Source of the DNA: Leptospira_A soteropolitanensis
GTDB taxonomy: Bacteria; Spirochaetota; Leptospiria; Leptospirales; Leptospiraceae
Length of the DNA: 64,000 nt
Assembly: GCF_026151335.1 (NCBI RefSeq)
Contig: NZ_JAMQPP010000001.1
Reading direction: 5' to 3' (one strand)
Of the stretch, positions 1-8,431 are shown in pieces. Under the pieces are notes generated by a model. The model did no database searches. It worked only from the letters and a program-made list of their open reading frames with translations, and was not told the origin of the DNA. The stretch's first letter is position 1. Every line of letters starts with the position of its first letter. Both the position numbers and the translations under genes were made by a program.

Positions 1-267
1 AATATCTTCCTTCAGTATCTCCGAAGTGAGTGGATACAATTGGGGGCCGGGCAAAACACCTGTTGAACTTAGTTCCGTTCCAAACATCAATTCTTCCCAA
101 AGTGCCAAGGAATTTGGATCATTCGGTGCGAATGTTTCTATTGTAAAAAACTTTTGAATCTTATCTGATGTCTTATTAGTAGCGGTACAATTCGCGAAAT
201 TAGGACAATTTGATGAAACACAAATCCATATTATACGCCCAAAAACTCGATTTCCAATGGCCAACAT
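1..267 (-). CDS. possible partial reading frame running off the left edge
   Basis: On the minus strand a frame is open from an ATG at 267 to base 1 (89 codons, no stop). Its downstream part reads like real protein, for example FAPNDPNSLALWEELMFGTE. The only ATG or TTG starts lie inside the oppositely oriented pirin gene, so either the two genes overlap head to head by about 55 bases, or this is a remnant without a proper start. No family is recognised and there is no clear lipobox or signal peptide. A chance antisense frame is the alternative; the missing left flank would decide. Confidence 0.35.
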   Translation of the reverse strand, partial: MLAIGNRVFGRIIWICVSSNCPNFANCTATNKTSDKIQKFFTIETFAPNDPNSLALWEELMFGTELSSTGVLPGPQLYPLTSEILKEDI

Positions 268-1229
268 CAGATCCGTTTTTGTTTTGTGTTCACCACGAAG
301 ATTTTTATCCCAAAGGAAATGGAAAGTTTGGCCCGGAAGCTTCCTTACAAGGTAGACAAATTGGCCAGGACTTTGCAGGTAAAGATGGTTGGAGAATGTA
401 CCACGGGGAAACCATTCCTGGATTTCCAGGTCATCCACACCGTGGGTTTGAAACAGTCACTGTGGTTCAAAGAGGTCTGGTTGACCATGCCGATTCCCAA
501 GGGGCTGCAGGAAGGTATGGAGATGGGGATGTACAGTGGATGACAGCAGGGGCTGGCATCCAACATTCCGAAATGTTTCCTTTGGTGAATGAATCGAGTG
601 AAAATACTTTGGAACTTTTTCAGATTTGGTTAAATCTTCCTGCTAAAAATAAATTTGTGGATCCCCATTTCAAAATGTTTTGGAACGAAGACATTCCTGT
701 GAAAGTCTTAAACGATGCCTCTGGCAATAAAATAAAAATCAAAACAGTCGCAGGATCTTTGTTTGGCGAAACACCGCTAGATCCTCCACCAGACTCTTGG
801 GCAGGAGATCCAAAAAATGAAGTAGGAATTTATATTTTAGATATAGATCCTGGAGTCAGTTATGTACTTCCTGGTAGTTCCCCAGGTAACAATAGAAATT
901 TATATTACTTTCGTGGAGAAGGCCTTGTCATCGATGAGGTGGTGGTTCCAGGAAAACATATGTACAATCTCAAATCAGATGTATCTATAGAATTAAAAAA
1001 CGGATCGGAAGCGGCCCGTATTTTGATTTTAGAAGGAAAACCCATTGCAGAACCTGTGGTGCAGTATGGACCCTTTGTGATGAACAAACAAGAAGAGATC
1101 CAACAAGCATTTGATGACTATCGTAAAACACAGTTTGGCGGCTGGCCTTGGGATTCTTATGATCCGGTTCATGTCGGCAAAGGTAGATTTGCCAGACATG
1201 CCGACGGCAAAGAAGAAATTCCTACTTAA
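213..1229 (+). CDS. pirin family protein
   Basis: Pirin-family bicupin of 338 residues. The N-terminal cupin carries the metal ligands of the family: HPH in GHPHRGFETV (about H74 and H76) and HSE in GAGIQHSEMF (about H118 and E120). Some bacterial pirins have quercetin 2,3-dioxygenase activity and others modulate metabolic enzymes; the substrate here cannot be told from sequence. The ATG at 213 is preferred over an upstream TTG at 210 because AGGA at 202-205 is well spaced from it. The stop codon lies at the edge of a 12-bp inverted repeat that separates this gene from the convergent ilvD. The family call is secure, the function is not. Confidence 0.9.
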   Translation: MKHKSILYAQKLDFQWPTSDPFLFCVHHEDFYPKGNGKFGPEASLQGRQIGQDFAGKDGWRMYHGETIPGFPGHPHRGFETVTVVQRGLVDHADSQGAAGRYGDGDVQWMTAGAGIQHSEMFPLVNESSENTLELFQIWLNLPAKNKFVDPHFKMFWNEDIPVKVLNDASGNKIKIKTVAGSLFGETPLDPPPDSWAGDPKNEVGIYILDIDPGVSYVLPGSSPGNNRNLYYFRGEGLVIDEVVVPGKHMYNLKSDVSIELKNGSEAARILILEGKPIAEPVVQYGPFVMNKQEEIQQAFDDYRKTQFGGWPWDSYDPVHVGKGRFARHADGKEEIPT

Positions 1230-1244
1230 AAGAGTAGGAATTTC
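1215..1244. terminator. bidirectional hairpin between pirin gene and ilvD
   Basis: Perfect 12-bp inverted repeat, GAAATTCCTACT (1215-1226) and AGTAGGAATTTC (1233-1244), with a 6-base loop containing the end of the pirin stop codon. It sits between two convergent genes. There is no long T run on either side, so it may act as a weak bidirectional terminator or mRNA 3'-end stabiliser. Confidence 0.6.
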
Positions 1245-1254
1245 CATAAAGCGC

Positions 1255-2931
1255 CTAACGGTCTGTTAGGCAACCAGTACTTGCGTCTTTTACCATCTGA
1301 ATGTACTTCCAAAGATATCCAGTGGTAATGCGGTAAGGTGGTTTTTTCCAGGCCGCTCTTCTTTTTTCTATTTCTTCTGGCGATACGATTAACTCAAGTT
1401 TGTTGGTTCGCGCATCAATGAGGATTTTATCTCCATCTTGGACAAAAGCGATTTCGCCTCCTTCCATTGCTTCCGGGGTGATATGACCTACTACAAATCC
1501 ATGACTTCCACCGGAAAACCTACCATCGGTAATGAGAGCTACATTATCGCCAAGACCTGCTCCAATGATAGCTGAAGTGGGTTTTAACATTTCCGGCATT
1601 CCTGGGCCACCTTTCGGGCCTACATAGCGAATCACAACCACGTGACCTGGTTTGACTTTTCCATCGCGAATCCCAGCATTGGCTTCTACTTCCGAATCAA
1701 AGCAGATGGCTTTTCCTTCAAACATCTCCCCTTCATGACCTGTGATTTTTGCCACAGCCCCTTTTTTGGCGATATTGCCATAAAGAACCTGGATATGACC
1801 TTCTTTTTTAATGGGATTACTGACTGGGCGAAGTAAGTCTTGGTCACTCGGAAGATCAGGAAGACCTTCTAAGTTTTCTGCAATGGTTTTCCCTGTTACA
1901 GTCAAACAAGATCCGTCAATGAGACCCTCGCGTAACATAAATTTCATGATTGCAGGTGTTCCTCCAATGGCATGAAGGTCTTCCATAAGATACTTTCCAC
2001 TTGGTTTCATATCCGCAAGGAGTGGAGTTGTATCGGTTACTTTTTGAATTTGTTCCAAATCGAGTGGAATACCCATTGTCCTTGCAATGGCGATCATATG
2101 CAAAGCTGCGTTAGTCGAGCCGCCCAGAATGGTAACCACACGAAGAGCATTTAAAATAGATTTAGGAGTGATGATGTCAGAAGGTTTGATATCTTTTTCT
2201 AAAAGATTGTACATATACTTTCCAATATTCATACATTCTTTCTTTTTTTCTTCACTGCGCGCAGGAGAAGAAGAACTATAAGGCAAACTCATTCCCATGA
2301 CTTCAATGGCCGTTGCCATAGTGTTTGCGGTGTACATTCCCCCACATGCTCCAGGGCCCGGGCAAGAATTTTTGATCACTTCTTTAAAATCATCTTCTGT
2401 GATTTTGCCGTTAATTTTTTTTCCATAAGCTTCAAAGGCAGATACAATATTTAATTTTTCACCTTTGTAGTTTCCACCATTGATGGTACCACCATAAACC
2501 ATAATGGATGGACGATTGAGTCTTGCCATTGCCATGATGGCGCCTGGCAAATTTTTATCGCAACCGGCAGTAAAGAGAATTCCATCATAATAATGAGCAC
2601 CGGCAATGGTTTCAATGGAATCAGCTATGATCTCTCTAGATGGTAATGAATAACGCATCCCATCATTTCCATTGGTAATTCCATCACTCACACCAATCGT
2701 ATTAAATAATAAACCCACCATTTGTTTCGTATCTAAGACACTTTTCTTTTGTAAGGCCGATAGAGTGGTTAAGTGCATGTTACAAGGATTTCCATCAAAC
2801 CCCGTGCTTCCAATTCCTATGAATGGCTTGTTTAAATCTTCATAAGGAACTCCTGATCCAATGATCATGGCTTGTGAAGCTGGGAGGGATTCATCTTGGG
2901 TAAGAGTGCGGCTGTAACGATTCAAAGTCAT
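1255..2931 (-). CDS. ilvD: dihydroxy-acid dehydratase
   Basis: IlvD (558 residues) converts 2,3-dihydroxy-isovalerate and 2,3-dihydroxy-3-methylvalerate to the 2-keto acids of valine and isoleucine synthesis; the isovalerate product also feeds leucine and pantothenate. The three cysteines expected to hold the Fe-S cluster are present: C50 (DGNPCNMH), C124 (TAGCDKNLPG) and C196 (GPGACGGMYT). The C-terminal GRFSGGSHGFVVGHITPEA motif is also typical. The ATG at 2931 is chosen over a TTG at 2961 because AAAGGAAA lies just upstream and the length then fits the family. No other branched-chain genes are adjacent, so it appears to be transcribed alone. Confidence 0.97.
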   Translation of the reverse strand: MTLNRYSRTLTQDESLPASQAMIIGSGVPYEDLNKPFIGIGSTGFDGNPCNMHLTTLSALQKKSVLDTKQMVGLLFNTIGVSDGITNGNDGMRYSLPSREIIADSIETIAGAHYYDGILFTAGCDKNLPGAIMAMARLNRPSIMVYGGTINGGNYKGEKLNIVSAFEAYGKKINGKITEDDFKEVIKNSCPGPGACGGMYTANTMATAIEVMGMSLPYSSSSPARSEEKKKECMNIGKYMYNLLEKDIKPSDIITPKSILNALRVVTILGGSTNAALHMIAIARTMGIPLDLEQIQKVTDTTPLLADMKPSGKYLMEDLHAIGGTPAIMKFMLREGLIDGSCLTVTGKTIAENLEGLPDLPSDQDLLRPVSNPIKKEGHIQVLYGNIAKKGAVAKITGHEGEMFEGKAICFDSEVEANAGIRDGKVKPGHVVVIRYVGPKGGPGMPEMLKPTSAIIGAGLGDNVALITDGRFSGGSHGFVVGHITPEAMEGGEIAFVQDGDKILIDARTNKLELIVSPEEIEKRRAAWKKPPYRITTGYLWKYIQMVKDASTGCLTDR

Positions 2932-3000
2932 AAAATTCAATTTCCTTTGGATTAAAGACAAAATGACAGATGGCGAGGTTTAGGAAAGCGGATTTTGAAT

Positions 3001-3648
3001 TTAGGGAGGATTGATTTCGACCAAGATTTTATTTTCAAGATTTCCTTGTGCGAGATCTTTTTCCCAATCCTTAAACTCTAAATTCAAACAGCTGTTAGCG
3101 CGATCACGGTTTACTTGGGGAAGAAATCCATTGTTTGCGATGGTTTTTGCAGCTTTGGCAATTTTCCCACGCACAGATTCTAACCATTGGATTTCAGAAA
3201 AATTCGCTAATCTTTTTCCGCTAGATACCTGGAATCCTTCAAACTCACAAGAATCTACAACACGGAAACTAAACCGAGATTTTAGAATCTCTGTCTCATT
3301 TGCCGTTGTTACTTTCAAAACTAGTATCCCTGATTGGAGGATGGATTCTTGGCAATCGGTGGTCCTATTTTGAATGGTTCTCATTTCATTTAACATGACA
3401 TTTAATTCATTTTGTGTAAGAACCAGTTGGTTAACCGAACAGACTCCTAGTGGCCGCCTGCTGCAGAATTGATTGTTGTTTGCCAGTGTAGAATCTGTTT
3501 TAATACAATTTCCCGATTGCCTGACCAAGTACAAAGTTGTCAGGAACAAAGTTTGTTTGTATTCTTCTTTATTCTCTTTTTCGACTCCACTTTCAAAACA
3601 AGAGGCAAATAAAAGTATTAAATAAAAACTAACAACGATTCTTTTCAA
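3001..3648 (-). CDS. lipoprotein coupled to TonB-dependent receptor
   Basis: Predicted 215-residue lipoprotein: short hydrophobic N-terminus ending in LFASC (lipobox Cys about 17), then a cysteine-containing body with no recognised domain. The start is a TTG whose last two bases are shared with the TGA stop of the upstream receptor gene (TTGA overlap), with GAGGTGA correctly spaced before it, so the two are translationally coupled. It is the last gene of a TetR - receptor - lipoprotein operon and may be an accessory surface or periplasmic binding partner of the receptor. That role is inferred from position only. Confidence 0.75.
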   Translation of the reverse strand: MKRIVVSFYLILLFASCFESGVEKENKEEYKQTLFLTTLYLVRQSGNCIKTDSTLANNNQFCSRRPLGVCSVNQLVLTQNELNVMLNEMRTIQNRTTDCQESILQSGILVLKVTTANETEILKSRFSFRVVDSCEFEGFQVSSGKRLANFSEIQWLESVRGKIAKAAKTIANNGFLPQVNRDRANSCLNLEFKDWEKDLAQGNLENKILVEINPP

Positions 3649-6305
3649 AATCTCACCTCGATACCGATATTCACAAGAGGAATGATCGCCATTTTTCCAT
3701 TAGGTGTTTGCGAAACGATGTAGGGAGAATTGACTGTATCATATGTCGGTGCGGGGTTTTGGTTTCTTTGGAAGTTTTTTGTATTATCAAAGTCAAAACC
3801 CGCTTGGTTCCTTCGGCCATAAAAATTAACAAATTCAATATAGGTATTCACATATCCCCAAGAATAGTTTTCAATTCGATCGATCCGCAAATCAAACTGA
3901 TGGAATGGCAAAAACCTGTCGCTGTTATAATTTCCAGAATAATTCGGAAAATATAAATTTACTCCGAAAGTGGCCGCTTGGTTTGCCCGTGTAGCACTCG
4001 TAATAGGAGTGTATGGAGTTCCAGAAAAATACCGAAACCTTCCACCCACCATCCATTCTGGATTAAACTTATAACCAAATACAATATTTAAAATATGAGT
4101 CCTGTCTAAATCATAAAGTTGTTCTTTGTCATTATTATAAATTACTTCTAAATTGTTATCATCGTAATAATTGATATAGTTGGTTCCTAATTTAGTTTGT
4201 GCAAGTAGCGTTCTTGAATTATTGAGTAAGGTTCTAGTCCTAGATTCATCACTATTTAACCTGGACTGGTTATTGATTCGTTTGGTGATAGAATTTGTGT
4301 ACGAAATCCAACCAAATAGTCCCGATTGTTCTCTAGGATCTTTTGTTTTTTTAATAAAAATTTCAACACCTTCCGAATGCCCATAACCTGCGTTGGAATA
4401 ATTTAAGTTTTTAGGTGTGACCGGATTTGCGAGAACTTTGGCTGTTTCATTTACAAATACACGAGGGTCATTGTTCAATGCATACGGATCTACAATATAA
4501 GCATCAGGAACTATAATGTTTTGGAAGATATTACGAAATCCTTCAATTTTGATTTGCCAGTGGTTTGCCAATTCTTGGCTAACACCAATTGAATTGTGTT
4601 CCGCTCGTTCCATAAACAAATTAGGATTCCCTGACTTGGATGAGAGTGCTTCGATTGATACTGGTGCATTATAATGAATTCCATGCCCGGCCATAATTCC
4701 AGTTTTTGTGGATTCAAAAAGATAACCACCCGTGAGCCTAGGTGCCAAATTGGTTTCGTTACTACCCGAATATTGATCGACCCGTGCACCAGGTGTTAGG
4801 CGAAAACCAGCATATTTAAAAGGAAGTTCCGCATAAGCAGATTTTTCCTGATACCGAATTCTATCTCCATCAATTACGGATCGAAATGCTGCATTCGAAT
4901 TTAAGAGATCATTGAATATATTATAAAATAGTCGGTTATAGGAGGAAATATTTTCTCCCTTTAGAGTCGTCTCTCGAAAGCGACCTTGTACACCGGCTTC
5001 CAACTTGAGATGTTCTTCCCAAACTTCCCATTCAAAGGCATTGTGGATATAGGTAATGGTGTCAGAAGTTCGGTTCTGTAATCCAAAAATATTTTCTGCC
5101 GTCAGTGGATTGGTAAACCTGAGTTCAAAAAATTCGTTAAAAGAGGTGCGAGAATAAGAAATAGTATTTCGAAACGTTTTGCCTTTCCATACATAACGAA
5201 TCGCATCGGTACGAAACATACGATCAAGGCCTGTGGGTGGTCTTGGATCTCCTCCTCCTCTTTCTAAATCTGCTTGGGCTTTCGTGTATGCTTGTCGATC
5301 TCTAGTTCCAAAAGTTTGTACTGTCAATCTATGTTCGCTGTTAATGTCCCAAATGAGTTTCCATTGATAGTCTTGGTATTCAGCAAATTTTGCATCTTCA
5401 GGAATTCCTTGGGGATAAGCTTGCAATAGAACTAGGTTAGGATAATTTTTACGGCCAGAACTGATCATGGCAAGTCCTGGTAGGATTTTGGACTGGTTAT
5501 AGATATCTGATAAAAATAAATTAGTATTGATGACAGTTTTATTTTCATCGACCCTATCTGTGCCTTCAATAGCAATGATTCCACCATTCGCATAACCATA
5601 TTTAGCTGGAAATGCTCCCGAAAATACATCAAAAGACTTAATTAGGTTATTATTTAAAACAGAAGATTGATTTCCCAAATGGAATGGATAGGGAAGAGGA
5701 AATCCATCAAAGTAATATTGGTTTTGTCTTGTGCCTCCTCCTCGTAAAGAAAGGTCCCCTCTTTCACTATTACTATATGGATTTCCTGTCAGTAAATTAG
5801 AGCCAATGTTGGTAAAGACAGACGGTAATATTCCAACGGGTGCCCCAATCACAACGCCAGGAACCGTTTGGAGTGCCTTTAAGGAATCACCAGATACTCC
5901 TGGAAGGCGTTTGATTTCCTCTTGGACAAGACCATACCGAGAAAGGGGAGTTTTATCCCTCTCTCCACTTACCAAAATTCCAGCTAAGTTGGATTCAGAT
6001 ATAGTGACAAGGATCACCTGACCTTTAAAACGGACCTCTCGAAAAACTGATTCAGTTTTTTCTGCCGTAGATATTTTTATTTCATAATATCCTGGTTCGG
6101 GAAATCGAAGTTTGGCGATTCCTTCCTCATTTGATATTGCACTTGATTTTCCTTTTTTTGAAATGACTACGGCATTGGTTACTGGTTTTCCAGAATTTGA
6201 TTTTACAATTTGAAATATAACTTCTATATTTCCTTCTGCATAACTTGGCGAAACCCAAACAAAAGTTAGAAGAATGATTAATAACTGTAATCCATTTTGT
6301 TTCAT
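3645..6305 (-). CDS. TonB-dependent outer-membrane receptor
   Basis: 886 residues: signal peptide (about 1-23, ending SYAEG), a carboxypeptidase-regulatory-like beta domain (about 28-110), a plug domain (about 115-250, with LKALQTVPGVV and YYFDGFPLPYPFHLGN) and a beta-barrel to a C-terminal phenylalanine (GIEVRF), as expected for an outer-membrane protein. Such receptors import scarce ligands (iron or cobalt complexes, sugars, peptides) using TonB energy; the ligand here is unknown. Its ATG overlaps the tetR stop (ATGA) and its stop overlaps the next lipoprotein start, so the three form one coupled operon under the TetR operators at 6926-6980. Confidence 0.9.
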   Translation of the reverse strand: MKQNGLQLLIILLTFVWVSPSYAEGNIEVIFQIVKSNSGKPVTNAVVISKKGKSSAISNEEGIAKLRFPEPGYYEIKISTAEKTESVFREVRFKGQVILVTISESNLAGILVSGERDKTPLSRYGLVQEEIKRLPGVSGDSLKALQTVPGVVIGAPVGILPSVFTNIGSNLLTGNPYSNSERGDLSLRGGGTRQNQYYFDGFPLPYPFHLGNQSSVLNNNLIKSFDVFSGAFPAKYGYANGGIIAIEGTDRVDENKTVINTNLFLSDIYNQSKILPGLAMISSGRKNYPNLVLLQAYPQGIPEDAKFAEYQDYQWKLIWDINSEHRLTVQTFGTRDRQAYTKAQADLERGGGDPRPPTGLDRMFRTDAIRYVWKGKTFRNTISYSRTSFNEFFELRFTNPLTAENIFGLQNRTSDTITYIHNAFEWEVWEEHLKLEAGVQGRFRETTLKGENISSYNRLFYNIFNDLLNSNAAFRSVIDGDRIRYQEKSAYAELPFKYAGFRLTPGARVDQYSGSNETNLAPRLTGGYLFESTKTGIMAGHGIHYNAPVSIEALSSKSGNPNLFMERAEHNSIGVSQELANHWQIKIEGFRNIFQNIIVPDAYIVDPYALNNDPRVFVNETAKVLANPVTPKNLNYSNAGYGHSEGVEIFIKKTKDPREQSGLFGWISYTNSITKRINNQSRLNSDESRTRTLLNNSRTLLAQTKLGTNYINYYDDNNLEVIYNNDKEQLYDLDRTHILNIVFGYKFNPEWMVGGRFRYFSGTPYTPITSATRANQAATFGVNLYFPNYSGNYNSDRFLPFHQFDLRIDRIENYSWGYVNTYIEFVNFYGRRNQAGFDFDNTKNFQRNQNPAPTYDTVNSPYIVSQTPNGKMAIIPLVNIGIEVRF

Positions 6306-6883
6306 TTAAAATTTGGTATTAAACATTCTGCAATACGATATAGTTCATCCAATGATCTTTTATCATCAAGCAAACGGTATCCTTGCAAAACCCCCTCATA
6401 AACAAAAAATAGATGTTTGGCGAGTAATCGACAATCGACTTTAGAATTAAAGTGACCGTTTTGAGCCGACTCTTCCAAATACTCCGCTAAACAATCGATA
6501 GTTCTATTGGCAATTTCTTCAATTTCTTTCCTAATTTCCAATTCATTTGCTGTAATTTGAGCGCGGAAATTTGCCATCCCACATCCATAAAGTTGCGATT
6601 CCCTCGCTTCTCTCGAAAGGATACGCACCCAAGCTTTGATAAAATCCAATGGTTTTGGATTTCTTTTCATCAAAGATTTAAGTAATGTTAAATTTTCTTC
6701 AGAATAGATCCGAAGCACTTCCTTACCCAAAATTTCTTTGGAAGAAAAATGCTGGTAAAGACTTGCTTTTACCGTTTTGGCCTCTTCTACAATTTGATTG
6801 AGGCCGGTCTCTGAATATCCCTGTTTTAAAAATAAATTACGGCTGACTTGGAGAAGTCTGACTCGGGTTGGTTCCTTTTTCAT
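6302..6883 (-). CDS. TetR/AcrR family regulator
   Basis: 193-residue TetR-type repressor. The N-terminal helix-turn-helix (about 8-52) has the family signature LFLKQGYSETGLNQIV followed by KASLYQHFSSKEILG; the C-terminal ligand-binding half is variable and gives no ligand clue. A strong GGAGGAG ribosome site precedes the ATG. It is the first gene of an operon with the TonB receptor and lipoprotein (4-base ATGA overlap). Two palindromes in the divergent intergenic region are the likely operators, implying autoregulation and control of the divergent nitroreductase. The family is certain; the regulon is inferred. Confidence 0.92.
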   Translation of the reverse strand: MKKEPTRVRLLQVSRNLFLKQGYSETGLNQIVEEAKTVKASLYQHFSSKEILGKEVLRIYSEENLTLLKSLMKRNPKPLDFIKAWVRILSREARESQLYGCGMANFRAQITANELEIRKEIEEIANRTIDCLAEYLEESAQNGHFNSKVDCRLLAKHLFFVYEGVLQGYRLLDDKRSLDELYRIAECLIPNFK

Positions 6884-6925
6884 ATCTCCTCCAAAATCCT
6901 TAAATTACAAATTCAGGCAAATAAT

Positions 6926-6939
6926 ATACCAACTGGTAT
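6926..6939. promoter_or_regulatory. putative TetR operator, promoter-proximal copy
   Basis: Palindrome ATACC-AACT-GGTAT, 42 bases upstream of the tetR start. It shares its core (ATACC, 4-base gap, GGTAT) with the longer palindrome at 6959-6980; the two centres are 37 bp apart. A repeated palindrome between divergent genes next to a TetR gene is the usual operator layout. Confidence 0.65.
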
Positions 6940-6958
6940 GTATGAAAAATTCTTGCCA

Positions 6959-6980
6959 ATACATACCGACTGGTATGTAT
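6959..6980. promoter_or_regulatory. putative TetR operator, perfect 9-bp arms
   Basis: Perfect inverted repeat ATACATACC-GACT-GGTATGTAT, ending 8 bases before the AGGAG ribosome site of the nitroreductase. With the related site at 6926-6939 it would let the adjacent TetR protein repress both the tetR/TonB-receptor operon and the nitroreductase. Confidence 0.75.
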
Positions 6981-6999
6981 GTGTTTTAGGAGAATTCAA

Positions 7000-7692
7000 A
7001 TGAACTCTGAATCGATTTCCATTCATGAAAAAGCTGCCTCTATCACAGAAGCATTAGTAACCAGGCATAGTATCCGAGAATACACGTCTCAACCTATTCC
7101 CGAAGAAGTCCTGAAACGAATTTTCGAAAAAGCCTTACGTTCCCCCAGTTGGAAAAACTCTCAACCTTGGAAGGTTCATATTGCGAGTGGAGATAAAAAA
7201 GACCATTTAGCAGAAGCGCTTACAAAAGCAGCAATGGAGTCTACTCCACGGCCAGAAACCAGTTGGCCAGAATCTTACCCAAGTGATGCTAAAAAACGAA
7301 TGTTTGATTTAGGTATGAAAATTTATGCAGTCGCAGGAATTGATAGAAAAGACAAAGAAGCAAGAGACAAGTTTATGCTTCGAAACTTTGAATTCTTTGG
7401 AGCTCCGACTGCCATCTTTATCACATCTAAGTTCGATCTAAACTTTTTTGTTGGCATTGATTTAGGATGTTTTCTCCAATCTGTTTTGTTGTTAGCCAGA
7501 GAGGAAGGTTTAGGCACCTGCCCTCAAGCAGCCCTTGGTGCCTTTCCCGATGTAGTAAGAAGTGCTCTTCAGTTACCCAAAGAGGAAAAAGTGATTTTGG
7601 GATTGAGCATGGGATATCCAAATCCAGATTCAGAGCTCAATAGGTTTCACACTCCAAGAGAATCCGCAAAAGATTTACTGCATTTCTATTGA
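7000..7692 (+). CDS. nitroreductase family protein
   Basis: FMN-dependent nitroreductase-fold oxidoreductase, 230 residues. Family features are the N-terminal RHSIREYTSQPIPEEVL segment, the FMN-contacting SPSWKNSQPWKVH region, and the C-terminal EEGLGTCPQAAL and LGLSMGYPNPDSE motifs. Members reduce nitroaromatics, quinones or flavins with NAD(P)H; the true substrate is unknown. The ATG at 7000 is preferred to one at 6979 because AGGAGA lies 7 bases before it and the 6979 codon would overlap the operator. It is divergent from tetR and probably repressed by it, so detoxification linked to the receptor's ligand is possible. Confidence 0.88.
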   Translation: MNSESISIHEKAASITEALVTRHSIREYTSQPIPEEVLKRIFEKALRSPSWKNSQPWKVHIASGDKKDHLAEALTKAAMESTPRPETSWPESYPSDAKKRMFDLGMKIYAVAGIDRKDKEARDKFMLRNFEFFGAPTAIFITSKFDLNFFVGIDLGCFLQSVLLLAREEGLGTCPQAALGAFPDVVRSALQLPKEEKVILGLSMGYPNPDSELNRFHTPRESAKDLLHFY

Positions 7693-7761
7693 AAAAGGAT
7701 TTCTGATTCTGAAAATTTAGTATATGCTGATCTAACTAAAAAAATCAAACAGCAGGTCAGT

Positions 7762-8364
7762 ATGTATTCTAAAACTTTTTGGAATGAACGTTATGCGAGC
7801 GAAGAATATGTCTACGGAAAAGATCCAAATGATTTTTTACGTACTCGTTTACCAAATTTAAAAAAAGGAAGAATCCTTTTTCCTTGTGAAGGTGAAGGAC
7901 GAAATGCTGTTTTTGCTGCAGGTCTTGGTTGGGATGTTTTTGCATTTGATCAATCAGAATCTGGAAAAGAAAAGGCAACTGCCCTTGCTAAAGAAAAAAA
8001 CGTAAGTTTTCATTATGAAATTTCAGATGCTTTGAATTATCCTTATGCTCCTGATCAAATGGATATGGTTGCTTTGATTTACTGCCATTTTCATAAATCA
8101 ATTCGCACTACCATTCACAGGAATTGTGTTCGCACATTGAAACCTGGTGGTATATTGTTACTGGAAGCATTTTCGCCTGACCAATTGCAATATACATCAG
8201 GTGGTCCCAAAGATCCTGATATGCTCTACCATTTAAAAGATTTACGGATGGATTTTTCAGAAATGAGTGTTGAATATGAAGAAGCCTTGGAGATTGAACT
8301 GAATGAAAGTCCGTTCCATAGAGGAAAGGCCGCCATTGTGAGATTGGTTTTACGAAAAATTTAA
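7762..8364 (+). CDS. SAM-dependent methyltransferase (TehB/thiopurine-like)
   Basis: Class I methyltransferase of 200 residues. It begins with the FWNERYASEEYVYGKDPNDF segment typical of small TehB- and thiopurine-methyltransferase-like proteins. The SAM-binding motif I is ILFPCEGEGRNAVFAA with the acidic end of strand 2 in VFAFDQSE; LKPGGILLLEAF is the post-core motif. The small size without a target-recognition domain suggests a small-molecule substrate, possibly metalloid or thiol detoxification, but this cannot be fixed from sequence. It appears to be a single gene, 69 bases after the nitroreductase on the same strand. Confidence 0.85.
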   Translation: MYSKTFWNERYASEEYVYGKDPNDFLRTRLPNLKKGRILFPCEGEGRNAVFAAGLGWDVFAFDQSESGKEKATALAKEKNVSFHYEISDALNYPYAPDQMDMVALIYCHFHKSIRTTIHRNCVRTLKPGGILLLEAFSPDQLQYTSGGPKDPDMLYHLKDLRMDFSEMSVEYEEALEIELNESPFHRGKAAIVRLVLRKI

Positions 8365-8431
8365 CTCAGTTTTTTCTTTCAAGTTTGGAAATCCATGATT
8401 CTCTTCTTTTCGGAAGAAGGGGAAAAGTTTC

